64,000 nt of DNA from Pyrinomonadaceae bacterium. Its GTDB lineage: Bacteria; Acidobacteriota; Blastocatellia; Pyrinomonadales; Pyrinomonadaceae. The translations under genes and the position numbers were made by a program. Numbering within the stretch: position 1 is the stretch's first letter; each line of letters opens with the position of its first letter. This document shows positions 54,539 through 62,226 of the stretch, one piece after another. The stretch lies in the NCBI GenBank assembly GCA_021228405.1, contig JAJQRF010000005.1, forward strand, positions 124,001 to 188,000, given 5' to 3'. The notes below the pieces were generated by a model. It was not told where the DNA came from. It made no database searches and saw nothing but the letters and a program-made list of their open reading frames with translations.

Positions 54539-54973
54539 TTAACTAGTTTTCCTGCCTACCAATAAGCCGATAAGTAACCCGAAAATCCCTGCTAAAGCAA
54601 TTCCGATCTGAGGTTTTTGCTTGACCGTGTTTTTGATTTTATTGCCCGCTTCGGCAATATCGAAATTTTTCACATAATCCGACGAAGTTTCAATTGCGGT
54701 TGCCGCACGATGTCCGAATTTGTTCGCCTTTTCGATCTTTTCGTGAGCGGTTTCGTTAAGTTTGTCCGCCTTTTCTTTCAGGTAAACCTGCGCCGTGTCG
54801 GAATTCTTATGAATTTTCTCCGCCGCGCCCGAAAGATTATCCGAGATTTTGCTTTTAGCCGTTTCCAGCTTCTCACCCGAATTTTCCAAATACTGTCCTA
54901 TTTTTGATTCGGCAGTGGTTGCCGCTTCTTTAATGTTGTCCTTCACTTTTTTAGTAGCCGTATTTGTATTCAT
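54539..54973 (-). CDS. YtxH/DUF883-like protein with C-terminal anchor
   Basis: 144 aa. The N-terminal ~110 residues are amphipathic helical repeats (AAEKIHKNSDTAQVYLKEKA) in the style of apolipoprotein-like stress proteins. The C-terminus holds one membrane helix with a GxxxG motif (GIALAGIFGLLIGLLVGRK, about 122-140). Such proteins are often induced under stress and associate with the membrane. A full-consensus sigma-54 promoter lies 59 bp upstream. Confidence 0.85.
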   Translation of the reverse strand: MNTNTATKKVKDNIKEAATTAESKIGQYLENSGEKLETAKSKISDNLSGAAEKIHKNSDTAQVYLKEKADKLNETAHEKIEKANKFGHRAATAIETSSDYVKNFDIAEAGNKIKNTVKQKPQIGIALAGIFGLLIGLLVGRKTS

Positions 54974-55031
54974 ATAAAAATAAAATCTCCTCGTATATCA
55001 AAATTAATAAATTAAATTACGTCGGAACACT

Positions 55032-55050
55032 TTGGCAATGAACGTGCCAG
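55032..55050 (-). promoter_or_regulatory. Sigma-54 promoter of the YtxH-like gene
   Basis: Minus strand reads CTGGCACG-TTCA-TTGCC, full consensus, 59 bp from the ATG at 54973. Confidence 0.87.
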
Positions 55051-55378
55051 ATGTCTTAAATGCCTTTTACATTAATCACTTACAGTCAACGCGACAGGAA
55101 ATTGACCAAGAGCATCTTCATTAAAACGCATCATTTCAATACACTCCAATTATGACTTAATATTTTAATAATCGCCTGAAATTATTTGCTCTATCCCCGC
55201 AAGTTTCATAATAGAATCCCGAAAATATCAAAATGAGTAATGATTTTCCCGATTGGATCAGAATTCTTAAATTAATACTGTTTTATCTGTATTATTTTCA
55301 TACTAAGACAGCCTGATTATTTCCGTCCGAAATTAAGATAAATCTGCTAATCTCTGTCTTTTCATAGGTTTATTATTT

Positions 55379-55394
55379 TTGGCACACATCTTGT
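55379..55394 (+). promoter_or_regulatory. Candidate sigma-54 promoter of the Lmo0937-like gene
   Basis: TTGGCACA-CATC-TTGT on the plus strand, with TTGT at -12 instead of TTGC, 59 bp upstream of the ATG at 55453. The 479-bp gap 54974-55452 contains the two divergent sigma-54 promoters and no ORF of note. Confidence 0.68.
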
Positions 55395-55452
55395 TTACGA
55401 GATTGACAGATGCTTTTGAGCAATTAATTTTTTGAAAGGGAGAAATAAAGAG

Positions 55453-55602
55453 ATGTTAGAAACGATTATTGTTATCTTATTGGTTTTGTGGCTTTTAGGT
55501 TTAGTTGCGGGGCAGACTTTCGGCGGCATTTTGCACGTTCTTTTAGTGGTCGCGCTCGTGGTTTTCTTAATTCGTCTTTTGACCGGCAGACGCGTAGTTT
55601 AA
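55453..55602 (+). CDS. Lmo0937-family membrane protein, 49 aa
   Basis: ATG at 55453 after AAAGGGAG. Two short hydrophobic helices (4-20 and 27-43) separated by GQTFGG; ends GRRVV. Such 45-55 aa double-helix proteins (Lmo0937 family) are common and often stress-induced. It is not in the default ORF size range. The gene lies 132 bp before the hybrid kinase gene. Confidence 0.85.
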   Translation: MLETIIVILLVLWLLGLVAGQTFGGILHVLLVVALVVFLIRLLTGRRVV

Positions 55603-55682
55603 TTTACTTCAAGATAAGAAGAAGGATTTTTTTCATTTATCAGCAACATTTGAACTGGAGTAATTAATCGCATTTATGCTTT

Positions 55683-55712
55683 AAACCTCGTTCCTTTTAA
55701 GGGGCGAGGTTA
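55683..55712 (+). terminator. Hairpin after the Lmo0937-like gene
   Basis: AACCTCGTTCCTT pairs with AAGGGGCGAGGTT (some G-U) over 55684-55711. The T run that follows is split, so termination is uncertain. Confidence 0.55.
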
Positions 55713-55751
55713 TTCCCGTTTTTAATAAATATTTTGCCAAATAGTGAAAGT

Positions 55752-57767
55752 ATGTTAAGAATAAGGTCTAATCCCCTTTTTATGGATAATAATCTCGAAC
55801 ATATTTCAGATAAAAATTTTCAATCTGAATTTTATTTTAATGACCAAACATCCTCTATTTTTGAGAATGTTTTTGCCTTTTACGGAATTCTCGACTCTAA
55901 AGGACGCGTTCTACAGCTTAAGGGGACGATTTTTGACCAAACCAATCTCGACACCGATCTGCTTGTCGGACAGAAATTTTCCGAAACGGTCTTTTGGCAG
56001 TCGTCGGAGATCACGGCGCAATTGCTGGAAAAAGCGATCGAAGAAACTGCCAACGGAATGAAGTCAAAGATATTTCTCGATTTCAGACTGAGTTCGGAAG
56101 ACAAACGTTTTGTCGAACTGTATTTGCAACCTTCAAGCAACGGTAATTTTCAGGAAATTTTCTTTTGTGCGCAGGACATCACCGTTAAGGAAAAAGAGGT
56201 CGAATATTATAAACAGCGCAGTGAGCAATTGCTTTACGCCGCTGAAAGTGCCGAAATCGGTTTGTGGTCGTGGGATTTAAAAACGGGTTTGGTTTATTCG
56301 ACACCGCGATGCAATGAACTCTTTGAAACCTCGCCTTATGACCTTTTGAATTACGATTCTTTTATGCAGGTCGTTTACCCCGAAGACCGTCAACGCGTTG
56401 AGGAAGTTCTCGGACATTCGCAACAAACGGGCTCCGAATACAACGAACAGTTTCGCGTGATTTATTCGGATGCGCGCATCGAATGGGTTTCGGCACGCGG
56501 CAAAACTTTTCTCGATGCGGAAGGAATGCCCGAAAAAATGATGGGCGTTGTGCGTAAGATCACCGAGCAAAAAGTTGCCGAAAAAGAGCTTTCAAAAATT
56601 TACGATCGCGAAAAACAAGCCCGCGATGAAGCCGTCGAAGCTAATCGCGCAAAGGATTTTTTCCTTGCCTTCGTATCGCACGAGCTTCGTTCGCCTTTGA
56701 ACGCGATCTTAGGTTGGTCAAAGATTTTACTGACCAAGAAAGTCGATGAGGAAATGCAGAAAAACGCGCTCGAAACCATCGAAAGAAGTGCGCGCTCGCA
56801 GGCAAAACTAATCAATGATCTGGTCGATTCGGCGCGCATCGCATCGGGCAAACTGCGGCTCGAATTTCTTCCCGTCAATCTTTTTGAGATCATCCGCACC
56901 GTTTATAATTCGCAGAAACCGCTTGCCGACAGCAAAGAGATCAGGTTTGAATTAGTCGCCGATCAGGAAGAAATTCCGATCTTCGGCGACGTTAACAGGC
57001 TTCAGCAGGTTTTCAACAATCTGGTCACGAATGCCCTGAAATTTACCCCGAAAAGCGGAAAGATTTCCTTAAACATCAAAACTCTTAACCAATCCGCTAC
57101 GGTTTCGATAACCGACAGCGGACAAGGAATCGAACCAAATGTTTTGCCGAACATCTTTCGTCAGTTTTCGCAGGGCGAAGACGGAATAGCCGCTGACAAA
57201 GGCGGTTTGGGTTTAGGTCTATCGATCGTAAAAATACTCGTTGAAAAACACAACGGAACGGTCACGGCGGAAAGCGAAGGAAGCGGAAAAGGCTCGACTT
57301 TTACGGTTTCACTGCCGCTGACGAGCGAAGCAATCCCATCGGAAAACGAAGTAACCGAAAGTAATACCGACGAAAAACCTCTGCGCGGCGTTAATATTCT
57401 TCTCATCGAGGACGACAACGATTCGCGCGAAGTTTTATCGCTTTTCCTGACGCAGTGCGGCGCGGTTGTCACGAGTGCGGAATCGGCTAAAACGGCGATG
57501 GAAATATTGGCGCAATGCCATATATTTCAGCCCGATGTAATCATTTCCGATCTGGCAATGCCGATCGAGGACGGTTATTCGCTGATCGCCCGAATTCGTC
57601 AATTATCCGATCAAAAATGCAGTCAAATTCCGGCGATTGCATTGAGCGCGTTTGCGACCAATGAAAATAAACAGAGGGCTTTTCAGGCGGGCTTTCAAAA
57701 ATACAGCACGAAACCTTTTGAACCCGATCTTTTGATCGAAGAAATCTTGAGTTTGGTAAAAAAATAA
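55752..57767 (+). CDS. PAS-domain hybrid histidine kinase
   Basis: First ATG 55752 gives 671 aa (a TTG at 55734 could add six residues). Two PAS-like domains (about 20-140 and 160-285, the second with GLWSWDLKTG and GVVRKITEQK), HisKA with FLAFVSHELRSPLNAILG (phospho-His), HATPase with NALKFTP, DSGQGI and GLGLGLSIVK, and a C-terminal REC domain with DVIISDLAMP. No membrane segment, so cytosolic. Not clearly joined to the NtrC system but in the same cluster; its phosphotransfer partner is not evident. Confidence 0.92.
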   Translation: MLRIRSNPLFMDNNLEHISDKNFQSEFYFNDQTSSIFENVFAFYGILDSKGRVLQLKGTIFDQTNLDTDLLVGQKFSETVFWQSSEITAQLLEKAIEETANGMKSKIFLDFRLSSEDKRFVELYLQPSSNGNFQEIFFCAQDITVKEKEVEYYKQRSEQLLYAAESAEIGLWSWDLKTGLVYSTPRCNELFETSPYDLLNYDSFMQVVYPEDRQRVEEVLGHSQQTGSEYNEQFRVIYSDARIEWVSARGKTFLDAEGMPEKMMGVVRKITEQKVAEKELSKIYDREKQARDEAVEANRAKDFFLAFVSHELRSPLNAILGWSKILLTKKVDEEMQKNALETIERSARSQAKLINDLVDSARIASGKLRLEFLPVNLFEIIRTVYNSQKPLADSKEIRFELVADQEEIPIFGDVNRLQQVFNNLVTNALKFTPKSGKISLNIKTLNQSATVSITDSGQGIEPNVLPNIFRQFSQGEDGIAADKGGLGLGLSIVKILVEKHNGTVTAESEGSGKGSTFTVSLPLTSEAIPSENEVTESNTDEKPLRGVNILLIEDDNDSREVLSLFLTQCGAVVTSAESAKTAMEILAQCHIFQPDVIISDLAMPIEDGYSLIARIRQLSDQKCSQIPAIALSAFATNENKQRAFQAGFQKYSTKPFEPDLLIEEILSLVKK

Positions 57768-57769
57768 GA

Positions 57770-57803
57770 AAAGAGCGGAAATGATTTTCCGCTCTTTTTC
57801 ATC
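57770..57803. terminator. Bidirectional terminator, kinase and VWA genes
   Basis: AAAAGAGCGGAAA and TTTCCGCTCTTTT form a perfect stem with T run, between the convergent hybrid kinase and VWA genes. Confidence 0.93.
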
Positions 57804-57821
57804 AACCCGGCAATTTTCGAT

Positions 57822-59462
57822 CTATCCCTTTAATCTCTGTGCTTTGCGGACGAGTTCGAGAAATTCGCCGCGATAGTTTCGCAGATCGTCGCCCATCGAG
57901 TTTTCGACGAGATTGTTGATATTACTGAACGACGCATTTCCCTTGAATCGCGAATCGCGCAAAAGCAATCCGAATTGCGCGACCGCCGAAGCGAATTTCA
58001 GATTTTGCGAAGCCATTTCAATCGTTTTGTCATTATCCATAACGCCGACCGTCAAAAGTTTCGACGCGTTTTCGTCAGGCTCTTTGTAGCGGAGTTTGAG
58101 CGTCAGCATTTCTTTTCCGAAACGTGTTTCCGAAGGCTCGTATTTTGAATATTTCAACTCGATTCCGTCATTTTCCAAAGGTTGTCCGGCGGGAACCACT
58201 TCATACAAAGCCGTCACGGAATGTCCCGCGCCGATGTCGCCCGCGTCCTTCTTGTCGTCGTTAAAATCGCGATTTGCCATCACGCGGTTTTCGTAACCGA
58301 TCAGGCGATAACCCGCCACCTTCGCGGGATTGAATTCGACTTGAATCTTCACGTCCTTGGCGATCGTGTAAAGCGTTCCGGCGGCTTGCTGTCCGAGGGC
58401 TTTGCGCGCTTCTTCGGTCGTGTCTATGTAGGCATAGTTTCCGTTGCCTTTGTCGGCGAGTTTTTCCATCATCGAATCGTTATAATTTCCCGAACCGAAT
58501 CCCAAAACCGAGAGAAAAACGCCACTTTTGCGTTTGTTTTCGATGAGATTGACGAGTTCGTTATCGCTCGAAAGTCCGACGTTAAAATCGCCGTCGGTCG
58601 CTAAAATGACGCGGTTGTTTCCGCCCTGAATGAAATTGTCGAGCGCAACGCGGTAAGCGAGCTGAATTCCCGCACCGCCGTTGGTCGAGCCGCCCGCGCT
58701 GAGATCGTCGAGCGCGTTGAGGATTTCGCTTTTATTATTCGTCGAAGGCAAAACCAGTCCGCTCGCACCCGCATAAACGACGATCGCCACGCGGTCTTTC
58801 GATGAAAGCTGATTGACGAGCATCTGCAAGGAATCCTTCAAAAGCGGAAGTTTGTTCGGGTCGCTCATCGAACCCGAAACGTCTAAAAGAAACACCAGAT
58901 TCGACGGCGGAACGTCATCGAGCGAAACTTTTCTGCCTTGCAGTCCGATGTGCACGAGCTTGTGTTTCCGATTCCAGGGGCAAACCGCCACGTCCGTATG
59001 CACTGAAAACGGCACATCGCCCACAGGCGACGGATAATCGTATTCAAAATAATTTATTAATTCTTCGATGCGAACGGCATCTTTCGGCGGAAGCTGTCCC
59101 TGATTCAAAAATCTGCGGACATTTGCATAAGAAGCCGTATCAACATCGATCGAAAACGTCGAAAGCGGCGCACGCGACGTTTCCAAGTAAGGATTTTCTT
59201 CGATCTCGGCATATCGTTCGCCTTTGGCATCCGCTTCCTGATCGCCATAAGGCGTGCCTTTTCCGACCGCTATGCTCGAAGTATTTGAAGCGGAATTTGC
59301 CGCCGCCGTCGGTTTTGAATAAGCAACGTCTTCACCTCGACTCGGCGCGTTTTGCGAAATAGCCGTATTTGAACTTTGACTCGACGAACACGCCGAAAAA
59401 AAGATTGAAAAAATCAAAAAACCAACCAACCACTGACTACGAGTAACTGACCACTGTTTCAT
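57822..59462 (-). CDS. VWA-domain lipoprotein, YfbK-like
   Basis: Start ATG 59462 after GGAGGAA, 546 aa. The N-terminus ends with a lipobox-like FFSACSS near residue 25, a likely lipoprotein. The N-terminal von Willebrand segment (PLSTFSIDVDTASYANVRRFL, split), a VWA domain with LLDVSGSMSDPNK (MIDAS DxSxS) and ATDGDFNVG, and a C-terminal DUF3520-like domain. Metal-dependent protein binding outside the cytoplasm is probable. The signal region is partly encoded by a CAGTGGT-type heptamer repeat (59431-59460). Confidence 0.9.
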   Translation of the reverse strand: MKQWSVTRSQWLVGFLIFSIFFSACSSSQSSNTAISQNAPSRGEDVAYSKPTAAANSASNTSSIAVGKGTPYGDQEADAKGERYAEIEENPYLETSRAPLSTFSIDVDTASYANVRRFLNQGQLPPKDAVRIEELINYFEYDYPSPVGDVPFSVHTDVAVCPWNRKHKLVHIGLQGRKVSLDDVPPSNLVFLLDVSGSMSDPNKLPLLKDSLQMLVNQLSSKDRVAIVVYAGASGLVLPSTNNKSEILNALDDLSAGGSTNGGAGIQLAYRVALDNFIQGGNNRVILATDGDFNVGLSSDNELVNLIENKRKSGVFLSVLGFGSGNYNDSMMEKLADKGNGNYAYIDTTEEARKALGQQAAGTLYTIAKDVKIQVEFNPAKVAGYRLIGYENRVMANRDFNDDKKDAGDIGAGHSVTALYEVVPAGQPLENDGIELKYSKYEPSETRFGKEMLTLKLRYKEPDENASKLLTVGVMDNDKTIEMASQNLKFASAVAQFGLLLRDSRFKGNASFSNINNLVENSMGDDLRNYRGEFLELVRKAQRLKG

Positions 59463-59480
59463 AAAAAAGATTCCTCCAAC

Positions 59481-59566
59481 AAAAAAGATTGCAAGTTTGA
59501 AAAACTCGCCTGAATTTATGATTCGACATAGAACGCAGGGCAAATTTCAAACTTGCAATCTTTTTT
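59481..59566. repeat. Perfect 22-bp inverted repeat in the VWA gene leader
   Basis: Positions 59481-59502 and 59545-59566 are exact complements, 42 bp apart, both ending in A6 or T6, just upstream of the VWA start and downstream of the 59584 gene. It may act as a terminator for the latter or fold in the VWA transcript; it is larger than the usual terminators here. Confidence 0.85.
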
Positions 59567-59583
59567 ACAAAATTCCGTTTTTT

Positions 59584-60153
59584 TTAGCGTATGATAAATT
59601 TTCCTTTTTTCACGCTCTCCGAATTTTTTCCGTGAGAAACTACAACGGGAAAATTGTTTGAATAACTTTCATCTAGTTTGGCATTAACGAACTGTTCGGA
59701 AAAAGAATATTTAGCGTAAATATTTTCATTCTTGTAGTTTTTTGTAAATTTATTGCTCAAATTCGATTTAAGCAAAATTTCAGTCGTATTTCCGACATTG
59801 AAAGCCGTAACGACGTTGGTTGAATCATAGAGCGAATATTCTTCCGAAGGAACCATCAAATTAACGTTTACGAAAAGATTTTTCGGTGCAGGTCTGCGTC
59901 CGCTCCATTTTAATAAAACGCGTGTGTAAAGTTTTCCTTCCTGAAGATCGAGTTGCGAACTGAGTATCTCATAGGAAAGTTTCTTCGCGCTTTTATGACA
60001 GCTCGACGGTCTTTCCGATTTATAGACAGGAACGCCGAAAACTTCTACCGCGTCACCCTGCGGCATCGACGGCGCGTAGATAAAAGCATAAGCGACCGCA
60101 AAAAATGCGAAAATAAAACTGAAAACGGCTAAACCCAAAATATGTTTTCTCAT
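59584..60153 (-). CDS. Hypothetical membrane-anchored or secreted protein, 189 aa
   Basis: Hydrophobic N-terminus (about 5-27) as anchor or signal. The remainder is polar with Tyr, Ser and Asn, including VPVYKSERPSSCHKS after the anchor and strands such as LYTRVLLKWSGRRPAPK. No recognised family. The gene lies upstream of the VWA lipoprotein gene on the same strand, with a large inverted repeat between them. Confidence 0.7.
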   Translation of the reverse strand: MRKHILGLAVFSFIFAFFAVAYAFIYAPSMPQGDAVEVFGVPVYKSERPSSCHKSAKKLSYEILSSQLDLQEGKLYTRVLLKWSGRRPAPKNLFVNVNLMVPSEEYSLYDSTNVVTAFNVGNTTEILLKSNLSNKFTKNYKNENIYAKYSFSEQFVNAKLDESYSNNFPVVVSHGKNSESVKKGKFIIR

Positions 60154-60294
60154 AGCAAACTTCTCCTTTTCCTGAACAGAACGATTTTAGCGAGTTTAAT
60201 TGCAAAAAAGCAAGATATTTTTCAACTATTGCTTTTTATGAGCGGTCGCAAAGCTATGACACAGGTATTATTCAATATAACAGACTCGCAAAGG

Positions 60295-60855
60295 CTATTC
60301 GGACAAATTTTGTTGGTTAAACCGCGCTTCGATCAGATTTCCGTTCTTTTTGCCGAACTTGTGCGTCAAATGCGGATAGGTTTCGTGTTCCGTTTCAAAA
60401 TCTTCAGCTTCCAGAAAGATTTCAGCTTCCTCGATTGCCGTGATCGAACCTTCGATCTCCATAAAACTGCCGAAAGGCAATTCGTCCAAAACTATTTCGA
60501 CATCGCGAAAATGCCACGTCCTGCGCCGTTTTTCGTAAACTAACGAACGATAAAAACCGAGGCTTTCAAGGATTTCCACGCTCTCTTCAAAATCGGCGGT
60601 TTCGGTTTCGTGCTCACGGTAATGTTTTATCCCTGATTCGTTTTGAATCTTTTCCTTATAAGTCAAAATCGTTTTTTCGCCGATTTTTCGCAGACGCAAC
60701 ACGGCTTGCTTTTCAACCAGAATGCCGCCGTAAAACAAAAGATTTTCCTCGAAATCCTCGCCTTTATATTCCGCGCCGATCTCGGCAAGATTTTTCAAAA
60801 CGATCTCGCGTTGCAATTCGTTCAGCCGATACTTCTTTTCGATCTCAATCGCCAT
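60295..60855 (-). CDS. CYTH-domain protein (class IV adenylate cyclase/thiamine triphosphatase type)
   Basis: 186 aa. The ExExK signature is present as EIEKKY (4-9), then LRLRKIGEKTILTYKEK (about 53-70, triphosphate-binding basic residues) and a later EIVLDELPFGSFMEIEG (about 120-137). CYTH enzymes act on triphosphate substrates: adenylate cyclase, thiamine triphosphatase or inorganic triphosphatase. Which is unclear. The start overlaps the end of the DUF4385 gene by 11 bp, so the two are co-transcribed. Confidence 0.88.
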   Translation of the reverse strand: MAIEIEKKYRLNELQREIVLKNLAEIGAEYKGEDFEENLLFYGGILVEKQAVLRLRKIGEKTILTYKEKIQNESGIKHYREHETETADFEESVEILESLGFYRSLVYEKRRRTWHFRDVEIVLDELPFGSFMEIEGSITAIEEAEIFLEAEDFETEHETYPHLTHKFGKKNGNLIEARFNQQNLSE

Positions 60856-61351
60856 TTTCGTATTTTTCTTTATGCTCCTTCATCAGCTTTTGATAAACCT
60901 CATCATTTTTGGCGAGATAATATTTTTCGCTGAAAATCTTTGCGCTTTCCGCCTTTTCCGCGTCGAAACCTTTCGGCAATTCCTTGCGACCGTGTGCGCC
61001 TGAAACGCCTTTTTTATCCTTCGGAACAGGTCCGTCATATTTTTTGCCCGACGGGTGATTCGCATAACGTCTTGCCCGCGTAATGCCCATCTGCAAAAAC
61101 TTGCGTGCCATATCCATCCCGACAAAATCCTTTTGTTTCTTATATTCGAGAAACATTTCGTAGATTTTTTCGGAAGATTCACGCGCGATTTCCGGCGTTT
61201 TGAAACGCCAGTGCGGGACGATCTCACTTTTATAAGGTTCAACCGTCAAAACGCCCTGTTCGCCCTTCCCGATCCGGTAAAGTTCGGGATGTTTGCGAAG
61301 ATCGAGATTTTTATAATTGAGAGAATAATCAAACTTATTTTTTTTTGTCAT
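60845..61351 (-). CDS. DUF4385 domain protein
   Basis: 168 aa matching DUF4385: FDYSLNYKNLDLRKHPELYRIGKGEQGVL (split, about 7-35), VEPYKSEIVPHWRFKTPEIA and MDMARKFLQMGITRARRYANH. Function unknown; widespread in bacteria and phages. Runs into the CYTH gene with an 11-bp overlap. Confidence 0.9.
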   Translation of the reverse strand: MTKKNKFDYSLNYKNLDLRKHPELYRIGKGEQGVLTVEPYKSEIVPHWRFKTPEIARESSEKIYEMFLEYKKQKDFVGMDMARKFLQMGITRARRYANHPSGKKYDGPVPKDKKGVSGAHGRKELPKGFDAEKAESAKIFSEKYYLAKNDEVYQKLMKEHKEKYENGD

Positions 61352-61542
61352 TTTAATTTAATAACTAAAAGTAAGTCGGCATCAAACCAAATAAATGCCG
61401 GATTGAAATGAAATTTTATTAGACCTGTTGTTCCTGTATTTTACATAATCATATCCATTTCTTTTAATGCAGTTCTATAAAATAACTTCGCTGATGCTAT
61501 TTTTGAAAAGATTCTCCCGGTTCAAATTCATTCTGACTTTAA

Positions 61543-61716
61543 ATAATCAATTCAACGGGTGCGGTATCAACTCCGATCACGGCTTCGACCGGAACCTGCG
61601 GTGAAACTCCCGGCGATGGTGAACTTTATATCTACGAACATATTTCCAGTCAGGACGAAGGCGGGAAATGTGTTAAATTGACAGTCGGCGAATATAATGA
61701 TGCCGCGATGGAATAG
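61543..61716 (+). pseudogene. Remnant of a beta/gamma-crystallin-like gene
   Basis: The frame ending at TAG 61714-61716 encodes GELYIYEHISSQDEGGKCVKLTVGEYND, here divided, which resembles the Greek-key motif of beta/gamma-crystallin-type or peptidase-inhibitor I36 domains (vtlYEhanfgGksvtLtvGeYnd). A stop lies at 61540-61542 and no start codon or signal peptide is present. It is a 5'-truncated gene or an unrecognised exon-like fragment. The rest of 61352-61832 has no clear feature. Confidence 0.45.
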
Positions 61717-61832
61717 CAGATAACACTATGAGTTCGATCAGAGGTAAAATCAAAGAAGAATTCTTCACATTCATCATTTGTCATATGCAAATAAGGAAAA
61801 AATCAATTGTTTATTAATCAGGAGAGAACAAA

Positions 61833-62120
61833 ATGAGAAATAAAATATTTATCACAGCCACAATCGCCGCCGTCCTTTCGGTTTCGGCGTTTTTCACTCA
61901 AACAACCGCCGCGCAGACCAAGCCGGTTCTCTGCAAAGTCAGGAAAAACAACGCCGATTTCTTTATCGAAGCGACCGAGAAAACTGTCAAGCTGAAAAAA
62001 GGAACCGTTCTCAGATGGTCGATCTTCGATCTTCAGCAGGGCTTGATCGTCGTCGAAACGAAAATCGGCGGCAAATGGACGCGCGGCGAAATTCTGATGG
62101 ACGATACGACTTGCAGATAA
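61833..62120 (+). CDS. Small secreted protein, 95 aa
   Basis: GGAG ribosome-binding site and signal peptide (about 1-27, ending TTAAQ). The mature 68 residues have one Cys pair (CKVRK near the start and CR at the end), possibly a disulfide, and are beta-rich. No family recognised. It lies near the crystallin-like remnant, another small secreted-type fragment. Confidence 0.8.
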   Translation: MRNKIFITATIAAVLSVSAFFTQTTAAQTKPVLCKVRKNNADFFIEATEKTVKLKKGTVLRWSIFDLQQGLIVVETKIGGKWTRGEILMDDTTCR

Positions 62121-62226
62121 ACCGCCGTAAAATCGAAATGGATGCGATAAGTTAATATGAGAGCGAAATTCCGAATAACTTTTTATACTTTTCAGAATCA
62201 TTATCGGAAATATTTCCTGTGCTGTC

